Shown piece after piece: positions 37,001-49,283 of a DNA stretch of 64,000 nucleotides. Every line of letters starts with the position of its first letter. Position 1 is the first letter of the stretch. Position numbers and translations under genes: made by a program. The stretch is from Magnolia sinica (Eukaryota > Streptophyta > Magnoliopsida > Magnoliales > Magnoliaceae). The notes beneath the pieces are model-generated. The model made no database searches, was not told the DNA's origin, and worked only from the letters and a program-made list of their open reading frames with translations. Location: assembly GCF_029962835.1 (NCBI RefSeq), contig NC_080588.1, positions 63,512,001 through 63,576,000 on the forward strand, in the 5' to 3' direction.

Positions 37001-40000
37001 ATTCAGCGTGGGTAACCCGGCATAGCCGGGCTGGGTGGCTAAAGTAGCTCGTCCTTCCCCAAAATCATATATGGTACGTTCGATAGCTCATTCCGGTTTG
37101 CGAGATACGTCCGTTTTGAGTTCTGACGGTCCGGATCACTTCTGCTTGCAATCGGGCCTCTTCTGGTCCATCTTGGCCATGAAGCTGTCCACGACCCGCT
37201 CTACATCAAGAGGGCAAGGATAATATATCCGCAGAAATTCCCCAGTTCTACGAGAATCTTCTAAAGGGAGAAGATTGGAAAAGACCCTAGTTGGACTACC
37301 TGGAATTCAAGCGGCTGCCTTGCTTGAGGCTTCTTTTTTGGAAGAAGAGGTCAAAGCAACAATTGATGCGCTAGAAGGGGATAAAGCGCCGGGTCCGGAT
37401 GGGTTCCCACTAGCCTTCTATCAGATTTTTAGGGGGATGCTTAAGGACGATGTAATGCAATTCATGTTAGAATTCCATGAAAGGGGCCACTTATCTTTAG
37501 GGTTGGGTGCTTCCTTTAGTGCTATCATTCCCAAAATCTCAGGGGTAGAATCTTTGAAGGATTTTCTGCCAGTGGGGCCCATACAAAATTCTAGCGAAAG
37601 TCTTGGCAATGCGGCTTCGGAATATAATAGGAAGCGTCATCTCTACAAATCAAAGTGCCTTTATACTGGGACGTCAGATTCTTGATTGTGCCTTGATAGC
37701 GCATGAATGTCTTCATTCTAGACATAAAGCGGGAGATAAAGGCGTCATTTGCAAGCTAGACATCGAAAAGGCTTACAATCACGTTGACTGGAGCTTCCTT
37801 GATTACATGATGATGCGGATGGGATTCGGCCTGAAATGGAGGCGTTGGATTCAGCCTTGGGCATAGAGATCCTTTGTCTCCATTCCTTTTTCTCTTGATA
37901 GTGGAGCCACTTGGCAATATGCTTTGGAGGGGTACAGAAGAAGACCTGTTTCGCGGTTTCTTGATTAAAGGCATGTCATCCCCAATCTCGCATCTTCATT
38001 TTGTGGACGACACTCTTCTTTTTTGTGATGCCTCTAGGTCATGGTGGAGAATTTATGCATTATTGTTAAATGCTTCGAAGTTCTATCGGGGCTAAAAATC
38101 AATCTGGCTAAAAGCAAGATGTTTGGGGTGCAGATGGAGCCTCAAGAAGTGGAGAGGTTGGTTGGGTTGGTTTGGTGTGCAGCCAGTATGCTTCCGGCTA
38201 CCTTTGTAGGGCTCCCTCTTTGTGTGGGCAAACCACCTAAGCATCTGTGGGACAAAACGGTAGAAAGAGTTGAGAGGATGCTCGTTAGATGGAGAAGCAG
38301 ATATCTCTCCCTTGATGGTCTAATTACTTTGATTAAAGTGGCCTTATCCAATCTCCCTATGTACTTTGTCTCTTTTCACGTGCCTGGGTCGGTGATTGTA
38401 AGAATTGAAAAACTGAGGCGGGATTTTCTATGGCAAGGTGCGGAGGATAAGAAGTTCCATCTTCTTAAATGGGAAGAGCTTTGCAAACCCTATGAGGCGG
38501 GAGGGGCTGGCATCAAGGATCTCAAATCTATGAACAAGACGTCGCTCGGTTAATGGATTCGGAGATTTGGGGAGGACGGATCTCTTTGGAAAGAGGTTCT
38601 CACTTGCAAATATGGTCTCTCAAGAGAGGGCCGGTGGACTAGAAACTCATTGCTTTATAGGTCTTCACCCTTGTGGAAAGATGTGTCGTCCGTTAGAGAG
38701 GCCTTCATGGAGGGAGTGGGTTTTTCCATAGCAAGGGTGAAAAAAAATCAGATTTTGGGAGGATGAGTGGGTGGGTCCGTTCATCTTAAAGAATGAATTC
38801 CCTTCCATATTCAACCTGGCGCCGGATCCTTCCATTCTTGTTGGTAATTGCCTTTCCTGCATTGGTGGGATGGTGGTTTGGGAGCCCCCCTTGTAGATGC
38901 TATCTCCGTGACGACGAAGTGGAAGACTATGCCGCCCTCCTGGATCACATTCACTTATGCTCCCCCAACGATGCTTAGGAAGACAAATGTGTTTGGAAGG
39001 CTGAGGCTTCGGGCCAGTTCTCAGTTAAGCCCTTTTTCTCCTTATTGGCTAGCTCCCACTTCTTCAGTTGAGGTAGGGTACACTAGATTTATCTGGAATT
39101 ACCCCGTTCCCCCAAAGACGGCAGCGTTTGGATGGTTAGTGGGAAGGAACAGAGTCCTCAAAATTGACAACCTGAGGAAAAGACCTATAATTAACACCAA
39201 CGTCAGTAGCGTGTGCATGAATAATGGAGTCTGTTGATCATCTATTTTTGCACTGCTCTTTCCTGAACCCGATGTGGGCAGAAACTTTGGATCGCTTTCA
39301 GATTTGCTGGTCCATGCCGAATTCAGTTGGCCCTTGCTTGCGTGGCATGGTGTCAATCTTCCTAAGTCCAATACGATTCTTTGGAGAATGGCACCCCTTG
39401 TTATTTGGTGGCAATTTGGGAGGAGAGAAACGATAGGTATTTCAACAACACATCAAAGCTGGCGGACGGAATCTCTTTGAGGATCAGATTGCTGTTGTCT
39501 GACTGGGCGGCTTCTGCCGCCAAAATAAAGGGACATAATCTGGATTTCTTGTTTCTTTAGTTGGGTCGCTGTCTCAGCGTCCTTGTCTTTCTTTCTGTTT
39601 TTGTTCTTTTTGGGGTTTTTAAATAAAATTTGTTCTCTTTCAAAAAAAAACATACCACAATTTGCATGGCACTTGTTTCTGGTGACAGGGCTGCTGATTT
39701 GATGGGCCATCAGGTAGCTGGGTTGTTACAAACATATTAAGGCGACCAGATTATGGAAGCCATCCTATCAGTGGCCCACAAATCAATGATATGGGTGAAA
39801 ATGAGCAACTGTCCACATTCGACAGGGAAAACTCACACAAACTGCAAGCTGAGAATCATCAAATCACTTGGATTTCAGGCCAAGGCTCATCCACATGGTG
39901 CCACACCATATCAATGTCCCCAATCACCAAATACTTCAATGAGGCAGAAGTCATAACAGCTTTTCTGTTTCCCCCAATGCAGGTATATCCGAATTAGGTG

Positions 40001-43000
40001 CCACAGTATTATATCAACACATACCATCAATTGAGTTCTTGCTAACTGGCAGCTCCCCTGACATGCTGCGCTGTATAACAACCGCCATGTGGCTGTGACC
40101 TTTCTGAAACTCATTCAAGATGTCATACAAAGGCAAGTCTTCCGGAACCCTAGCATACAGTAGACCCAAACATCAGTGTGTACTGCTAATGATGTAAATT
40201 ATCACTGTATATTGACAAAATTGGATATAGACACACAGATATAGAAACTGTGCTTGAATTGCCAACACATCAGGACATGTTATTCAGAAAGGAAGCAAGA
40301 CACGAGCATTTGTGAAAACACAAGCAAGTAATGGATACCAGTGTTGGAAATGCATGTGCATGCATATGCGGTAGATCATACTCCGGTGAATGAGCAATAG
40401 GGTGGTGCCACCATGATTTTGAAGGTCATGTAGGGTGCATCAGGTGGGCCCAACCATGTAGACCTGACCAAGACATCAGCACTGTCCACTCATCATGCAG
40501 GCCACGTATACATTAAATGTAGACCGTTGTACATTGGCAATTTTTCTTAAACCCTCCACTTTTCATACACATGGCCCACCTGATGATTGGATTGGCATGA
40601 CAAACTGGTACGTGTGGCTGGCTGCATGTTGAGGTGTGTGTGGGATTTGCAAACCTCTTCAGGAGTAGAGTCAAATAAAACATTGTTGACTAAGAAAACC
40701 AAAGACGGTTGGTTTTTGAGCTGCAGGAGTGCAATTTGAATCTACTCCCTTCTCACTAGGTTTCCATCATTTTCAAAACTTGGCTTCACCACAGTTTAAA
40801 GACAGTTGTTCATATCTACCAATCATATCACAGCCACCAAAGGGGAGGAATGGAACAAAAAAAAAGGCATTCTTCCCAAAATATAGAACATACCATATAA
40901 AACAGTGAATGTGATGGATTCCTAAGACACGAAAAATGAATAAGGGAGGAACCTAATTGCACGATCCTTCAAAGTTACAACCTAGCTCGAATCTCGCTTA
41001 AGACTTGGAAACCCACACTTCCTAGCTATTTATTTTGAAACAGGTGCTTCCCCGCTCCAGCACCCAAATTTGTTGCCACTTCGCTTACACTTAATGTAAC
41101 TATAAAGGGGAAACAGTCTCATACCTGGGTTAAATACTGCAATATACAATAATCAACAATCCCATAAGCATGCTTTAGCGTACTTTTATCCAAGGTTCCA
41201 TGAACTTGAATTTTAGGTTGTGTTACGACCTATCACCAAATCAAAGGGACGGGGGTGTGCTTTGGGGCTAGACTATTGTTTCATTGTACGGGATGTGACT
41301 ATATTGCACAAACAGTTAGCTTTCAATGTGTTGGTTTTACTTTACCAATGCATGGATAAGTGATCGGTTATTGTCTCATTGCAACCACAATCAAAACTTC
41401 CTTTTGAACAATGTAACGTACCTCGGAATCTTGCGGATGGTAACATTTTTTACGGGTACCTCATCTGCAGGATGTATGGACAATAGATTCTTTACCTGCA
41501 ATTGAAATTAGACAATATGTGAGGCAGATGGGCAAGAAAATTAGAATATAAAGCTGTTGTTTTTTAGTATGATACATGGTTGATGGAAATAGAGGCCTTC
41601 TTGAACAGATTCATGAGTTAAACGAACAGAAGGGTTCATCATTTATATGAAATAATAACAAAAAGGATGGTTCTAGGTCATAGAAATGTTGCCAGAATCA
41701 GAATGTAACTGAATGTGTAGTGGTGTGCCGTAAAGGCCGTTACTTAAAGGTAACGGTAGCAACCGTTACACATTACGAGGTCGTAATGGCCGTAACAGCC
41801 ATTATGGAAAAAAATAACCCATAATTGCCGTTAACAGCACGTTAGGTACCTATAAAGGCCATAACAGCCCCGTAATTGTCTGTTATGAGGCAGATACAGG
41901 TTTTCCATACTTTTTAATCAACATTACAGGGCAAATACAGATTTTTTTTTTTTGGGGGGGGGATTTCAATAAAAAAAGATACCGTAACGGCTGTTACGTC
42001 CATTACGGGGGACGTAACAGCCGTTACGACCCATATCGTAAAGGTAACGGTGGTGACCGTTACTGTCACCGTTACCGTTACCGTTACAGAACACCACATG
42101 CATTCGGAAGAAGCAGAACCATTTGTTGAATCCCACAAAAATGCAGACATGGGATGCAGAAAACACTCCCATCTGCCAAAAGTGGCTCCAAAATGAGAAT
42201 GGAAGGATAACGGAGCAGAACTGTTATCAAGCCACTCTCATTCTGGGGGTGAATGCAGTCCCTTCCGCATTTGACAGACATCAAAACAGTACCTTGATTG
42301 CCAATCTAAATGTAGATGCTATTAACAAAAAATGCATATATACCAAAATAAGTCCAATTATATTTATAGGTTGTTCGTAGTAGACTGGCACCCTGCTGTG
42401 TCCTTTATCCAGAATCAACTTCATCAAATCCCTGTACAACAACAGAAGTGTAATGGACCTGGTCAGGAAAAAAAAAAAGTTCGGAAAAGATGATTCTATG
42501 AACCTTCGCCTTCATGAAGAACTCTGATACCTGTCAAGCCTTGCATTAATATCAATTGCAAAAGTATCGGATATAGGAGTCATGGCATCTCTAGCTGTTT
42601 TCTCTGTGAGTTCAAGAGCTCCAGCTATGATTGTTGTCTCATCATGAGTCAGTTCACCACCTTTTCCAGCCTGTTTACAATGGGAGCATTCACCTTCTTA
42701 TATTTGATGGTTTGAAACAAAAAGCACGAGTTTCCAAACAACAGATTAAAATGTAACTCCAAACAGAAACTAGGAGATTATTCATTTGACAAATGAGTTA
42801 GGGTGAGCTCAGTTGTACCCACTTCCCAGGGAGAATGTGACGAGTCCAAACCAAAGGTGAGATAAGAGCAGGTCTCATTTCAGTTGCTACCCAGTAGGGC
42901 TGTCAATGGGTCGTGTCCTGATATTCCTGTACCCTGACTGCCCGGGCCTTGGGTCCTCTCAGGTTGGTGCCTACCGGTACTGGGTAGCATATTTGAGGTC

Positions 43001-46000
43001 CCAAACCCAATCATGTTGAGATCGGGTACCCATCATGTACCTATCGGGTCTCACAACCCTTCCTTTTGGCGAGTGTTTGCAAGGGAAAGGACATGGCAAA
43101 AGGTACAATCATCCCATCACTTGCTGGACCACCCATAACTGTGACCTGCCTGGGCCCAGCATACATGGTCTGGCACTTTGCAATCAGAACTGTCCACTTT
43201 GCGTAGAGAATGGTGTAAGATTGCAATCATTGCATGATCCTGGCCATTCAATCCACGCCACTGAAACTAATTAATTGAAAGGCTTGCAGGTACGGGGGCA
43301 AGCGGTTGCTGTTGTATAACCAAAGCAATACAAGAGGGAACCACAATTTAGACAGCCTAAGTTCCCTTTTGGGCAAGTCTTCAATTGAAGATTCACCATC
43401 CTATCTATATGGAATTGATTTTTATTTTTATTTTTCTCTTTTCTTTTCTTTTGAAAGATATGGAATTGATATCATAGTACCTCCCGTCAGTGTTCAAGTT
43501 GTCGGTATCGTTACAAGTTTCGCTGACCGGAGATAAAGATATAATACCGTTATCGCCGATAATATCGCCGATAACTAGAAATGCGAAGAAAAATGGCGAA
43601 AAATGGGGAAATTGATGGAATTTTTCAGTAAAACTTCAGGGCATGCCTAAATACACATATTTGCATATTTAGGAATAAAAAAAATTACAAAACAATGCAT
43701 TAAATAATAAGTTTTCATTTAATAGGGCTCAGAAAGCATGCGTTGCCATAAGAAATCACTCCAATTGTAATCAAAATGAGTTTATATAATACTTTATGGG
43801 GCCCACTATAATCAAAATCACTCCAATTGTAATTAAAATGAGTTCATGTAATACTTTGTGGACCGAGTCAACTCTATGGGGCCCACTGATTTATATACTT
43901 TTATCCACTCCGTCCATCCACTTTACCCTATAATTATAGGGCTTGATTCCAAAGATGAAGCATATCCAATGATTAAGTGGACCACACCGCAATAAATAGT
44001 GTGAATTTGAACATCTATCGTTGAAAATTTCTTAGGGGCCATAGAAGTTTTGGATCAATGTAATTTTTGTTTTTTACCTTCATCGATGACTATGCGATCT
44101 TATGGACAGCTTGGATGACAAATAAAGATCATTGTGGGCCCTAGGAAGTTTTTAACGATAGGAATCATTGTCCCCACGGCTTTCCATGGTGTGGTCCACC
44201 CAAAATTTGGATCTGTCTAATTTTTGGGTTCATGACCTAAATTGATCTCGCCAAATGGATGGACCATGTGGATATAACACATACATCATGGTGGGGTCCA
44301 CGGAACTTGGTGACATCCAAGCCACCGAGGTCAACACACCCGCGGCTTTCACTCCAAAGGGACGCGGATTGCAGCCTACCCCTGCCCGGACGTATTACCG
44401 TCCAGGCAGGGATCTACAGGGCCCACCATGATGTAAGTGTTTTATCACGCCGTTCAGCATTTTTCTCAGATCATTTTAACATATGAGCAAAAACTGAGGC
44501 AGGTATAGGGCTTAAGTAGACCACAAACTGGGGATTGAACGTCCACCGTTAAAAACTTCTTGGAGCTGGAGAAGTTTTGGATCAAGCCGATATTTGTTCT
44601 TTCACTTCATCAACGTCTACATGACCTTATGAATAGGTTGGATGGTAAAAAAGCATCACGGTGGCCCTTAGGAAGGTTTCAACGGTGGGTGTCATTATCT
44701 CTGTATCTTCCTTTGGTGTGGTCCACTGGAGTTGTGGACCTACTTCATTTTCATTATTAGATCTTAAAATAATATAAGAAAAGCAATTAACGGTGTGGAT
44801 AAAATACTTACATCATGGTGGGCCCTACAGAGCCCTACTCGGACGGATTACCGTCTGAGTGGGGTAGGACGCAATAGAAGGGGACGCGGATTGCGTACCG
44901 AGTAACTTAGCACGCTAAGCGTACTGAGTAAAGTCTGTGGGGCCCACCATGATTTAAATATTTTATCCACTCCGTCCATCCTTTTTAACATATAATTTTA
45001 GGGCTCTAAACCAAAAACTAAGTACATCCAAATCTCAAGTGGACCTCACCACTGGAAACAGTGTGAATTGAAATTCTACCGTCCAAAATTTCTTGGAGCC
45101 ACAGAACATTTGGATCAATCTTTTATTTGTGTTTTCCCGTCATCCACGTCTGTGTGATCTTATGAACAGGTTGGATGATAAATAAACATCACTATGGGCC
45201 CTAATGAGGTTTCAACGGTGGAAGTCATTATTCCCACTGTTTCATGTGGTGTGGTCCACTTGAGTTTTGGGAATTCTTCAATTTTTGGCTCAACCACTGA
45301 AATGAGCTGGAAAAACGTATGGACGGTGTGGATAACCCACATACATTCACAGTAAGCCCAACTGAGTTTACTCAGCACGATAAAAGCGTACCGAGTAACT
45401 CATACGCAATCCGATTCTGTAAAAGGGTTTCAAAACCCGAAACCCTAAAAAAACTCGAGCAAAAGCTGCCGATAGAAGAGGTTCCGAAAAAGAACCCTAA
45501 AAACTCGAAAAATCTCTCCAAATTTCTCAAGATTTCGCATATTTTTCGCCCCATTAATTCTGATCAACGATCCTATTCTACAGGTACATACTTTCAAAAG
45601 TTTCTTTTTTCCCTTTTTTTCTCGATTTTTTTGGTATTTATGCAGCTCCCTATATTATCGTCCCTTTTATCGTCAAGGAGTTGTCGGCTACAGTTATCCC
45701 TTGACAGAGACGCGATTTTTGATTGACAACTGTATTTTACATTAAAAATTGATAAAATCGCCGAGTATTCGCCGATATTAGGAAGAGAAACGAAAAAAGT
45801 GAGTTTCGGTGTCGCAACTCCAGCGACACCGATAATATCGGCGATATTATCGATTTTTCGCCGATAATATGAACACGGCCTCCCATGGATTTTACTGATT
45901 TGATGGAATCAGATTTAGCTAGGTACTTGAGACCCAACCCAAATAGACCTGGTTTAGAAACTGGATACAGACCCCAAACCCTACCCCAATTTAAAAATGG

Positions 46001-49000
46001 GTCCAAGACGAGATTCAGAACCACCTAAACCGGATCAGATCCATCAGGTGAGCGTGGGTCCAGGTAACCCTGCTTAAATCACAAAAATCAAGTGATATTG
46101 GGGGGTGCATGCATCCACACAGAACCTAAGCTGATAGAGCAAAAATGCCTAGCATTAATCACCCCAGGTGAGGAGTCTCGAACATGAGACCTCCTGCTCT
46201 GATACCAATTTGAAGCAAGACAATTAACCACTTACTCTAAAAGCTCGAACTGATAGAGGATGGCAAATTAATCCCTTCATCTCATAGCCCAGGCCTCAAA
46301 TACATGGGTTAGGTCCTCGGCTGAACCCTCCTCGTGGGCCCCATATCCATAGGTCCCGCCTCACATGAGCTATCTGCATCCCATGGGCCCTAAATCCATG
46401 GGTTCTACGGGCCGCCCACCCCGAGTGTGCCCCTGCATCCCATGGGCCACCCCACTTGAGCCCTGTGTGAAAATGCCCCCACATTAGGCTCACACGATGA
46501 ACGGTCAACATCAAAGGTGGGCCCCCACATGATGAATGACCCCATATTAATGTGGGCCCATAAAATGGATGATGGACGACACACTTCAAAGGTGAGGCTT
46601 GCCTACACGATGGGCGGTCCACATCAAAGGTGGGCTCCACATGATGGACGGTGGACATTAAAGCATGACCCCACATGATGGACAGTCCACATCAAAGGTC
46701 GGCCCCTAATGATGAATGACCCACATCCAAGTTGAGCCTCCGTATGATGGGCAACTCACATTGAAGGTGGAGCCCACATGACGGGCAGTCCACATCAAAG
46801 GTGGGCTCCACATGATGGGCAATTAATAATGGTGGGCCTCACATGATGGATGATCCACATCAAGGTGTGCCCCACATGATGGACAATAACATTGATGGTG
46901 GACCCTACATGATGGATGACCAACATCAGAGGTGGGCCCTACATAATGAACGGTGCACATTAAAGGTCAGCCCCTAATGATGAATAGCCCACATCCAAGA
47001 TGGGCCCCGTGTGATGGACAACCCACATCAAAGGTGGGGCCCACATGATCGATGGTTGATGTGAGGGGAACCAAACAAACTTGAATGATAATTACTTATG
47101 ATGTTGGAAACCAAACATGCTTTTCTACTTTTTGGTTGATAAGTATGTTGTTTACCAAACATACTTGTCTGTTGAATAAGTAGAAACCAAGATAAGCTAC
47201 TTGTGACATAAGTAGCTTATGATCCAAATGCACCCTGAGAGAGAGGCCTTTACTAATGTGAACTAGCATATGTGCCCAAAAATAGTGATTCTGTGACCTA
47301 ATGATACATATGTTGTATTTAAAAGTTTTTAAAAAAATAAAATTGGTGTTTCAAATTTCTCCCCTGGTTTCTTTTAATTTGGAAAAGTTTTTTAGTCTTT
47401 TAGTGACTCTCATTGTCCCACATCGGAAATAAGCAAGGAAAACTCTCATTGTCACTTTATAAGCAGGGACTTTTGCATAGGAGTTGAGCCTCTTTCAGGG
47501 GGCATGTAAATTGGGGGCTATGCCATTAGCCCCAACCTATGCTTTTAACCACGCACGCATGCGCCGAGCCACGTCAAGTCAGGTCTATGTGCGGATTGAG
47601 AGTACACTCACATTAACAGTTTGCTCTAAGAGTATTCTCGCACTTTTGTTTTGCAAGAATTTTTAAACCAAAGACGCGTTTGTTCAAGTGGTCTAATTTG
47701 ATTCATTCGAAAAATATTTTCTTTCTCTACTCCTTCAAACTCTGTCTTTGGGTTTTTTGCAACTGAGTTCGCCATCAAGTCAACTCACTTCGGTTTCAGT
47801 TATTCATGCTAGTTCAAGCCCGTGTACGACAAGTGCACCATTGGGATCAAGTCATAGTCGTTATATCCTGGAGGCCAATTGCCCGTGATTCCTGTTGCAC
47901 TCAGGACGCGGTCCAAGGAGGGCAAATTTGGTTCCAAGCCCAGTGACTCAGTCATGCCTCGACTCAGAACAATAAGTTCTTCTTACTTTATTTTATTTTC
48001 TATTTAATTTTATTTCTGTTTTCAAATTTCTATCTACTATTTTCAGCACAATATTCCAACAACATATAAAAGGAAGAATTGCCACAAAAGCCAATATATA
48101 TGCACCAATAACTTAAAAAAGATATGGCGATAATTATCAATTGATTTAAACTTCTAAATACTAAATTTAGAGAAAACTGACCTCATTCCCATGCAAATTA
48201 ACAAGGGTTTTCAACTCAGCCCGACGAAAAAGAGCTACATGTCCATGCCCCAACAAATAGTCCAACAGCTGAAAATTACAGAAAATGCGACTGGTTAAAA
48301 TTGCTTCTTTGAATGCATTGCAGACTAATAACATTGAATAATGAAGCTCGATTCAAAAGTTTAGTGAAAGATTTCGTTAAAAAGAAGAAGAAGATGATGA
48401 TGAATGTCACCTTGCTTATTGGGAATGCAACAGGATAACAAATCCAAACAAGTACACGGACAAACGGAGCCACTGCTGCCCCGATTGCTAAACCATACCG
48501 TGAACACACAGACTGCGGTATTATCTGTTTGTAAGAGTGAAAACAGACAATTAATTTATACAAAAGCACTTTAAAGAGATCACAATCATGCTAAAGTGTT
48601 TCAGTCATGATTAATTAATACAAACGCACACTACTTTATGAGGTATCATTGTATTAAACAATGCTTGGCCCGAATACTAGAGTCTTCTTAGTCCAGCAAG
48701 GCACTCCATAAAGATAGGCACCTCCTTCAATGACAAAGATTGTGCATCTGGTGGCAAGGTATTTTGTAACGATAACAGTGGCCATAATGTCCACCACCGT
48801 TAACTTTACAATACAAGCCGTAACGGTTGTTACGCCCTCCATAAGCCTTTACAGTCTCTTTTTTTTTTTTATTGAAAAAAAAAAAAAAAAAACCCAAAGA
48901 AACTATATTTGCCCCATAACGACCCCATAACCATTACGGGTCATTTTTTCCATAACGGTCTTTACAAACTGTAACGTGTAACGATTGCTACTGTCACATT

Positions 49001-49252
49001 TACGTAACGACCTTTACAGCCCTGTAACAGCTGTTACAACACACCATGTCTGGTGGGCTCCATGGGGGATTGGTAAAACCAGTTCTCTCCACTGATGGAT
49101 TTCCAGGCTTTTAACAGGTGGACCCATTTTGTGGTATATGGACTGACGGCTGCATTTTCTTTTAAAATTGTCCACCTGCAGCACAAAGATCCAATGGGAA
49201 AATTTTGTGCAGAATCATCCATCCATGGTGGGTAGCACCAGATGAGCAGTTT

Positions 49253-49283
<31 letters not shown>

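Larger units (their letters stand above)
43488..45878. mobile_element. 2.4-kb hAT-type element carrying three foldbacks
   Basis: The left end CAGTGTTCAAGTTGTCGG and the right end (reverse complement CCGTGTTCATATTATCGG) are inverted. CCTCCCGT at 43480-43487 and CCTCCCAT at 45879-45886 form an 8-bp target duplication with one mismatch. Both subterminal zones are rich in GATAATATCGCCGATA words. The interior contains three successive GGGCCCACC-family foldbacks and a residual 45418-45720 segment. A 62-bp tandem repeat (AAATCACTCC..., 43753 and 43815) lies near the left. There is no transposase coding. Confidence 0.8.

Noticed and set aside
46296-46676. Minus-strand 126-codon frame
   Set aside because: Low-complexity translation of repeat and minisatellite sequence inside intron 5.
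46490-47058. Regular repeats with variable parts, CRISPR-like at first glance
   Set aside because: Units are degenerate throughout, there are no distinct conserved repeats and unique spacers, and the sequence lies in a plant intron.
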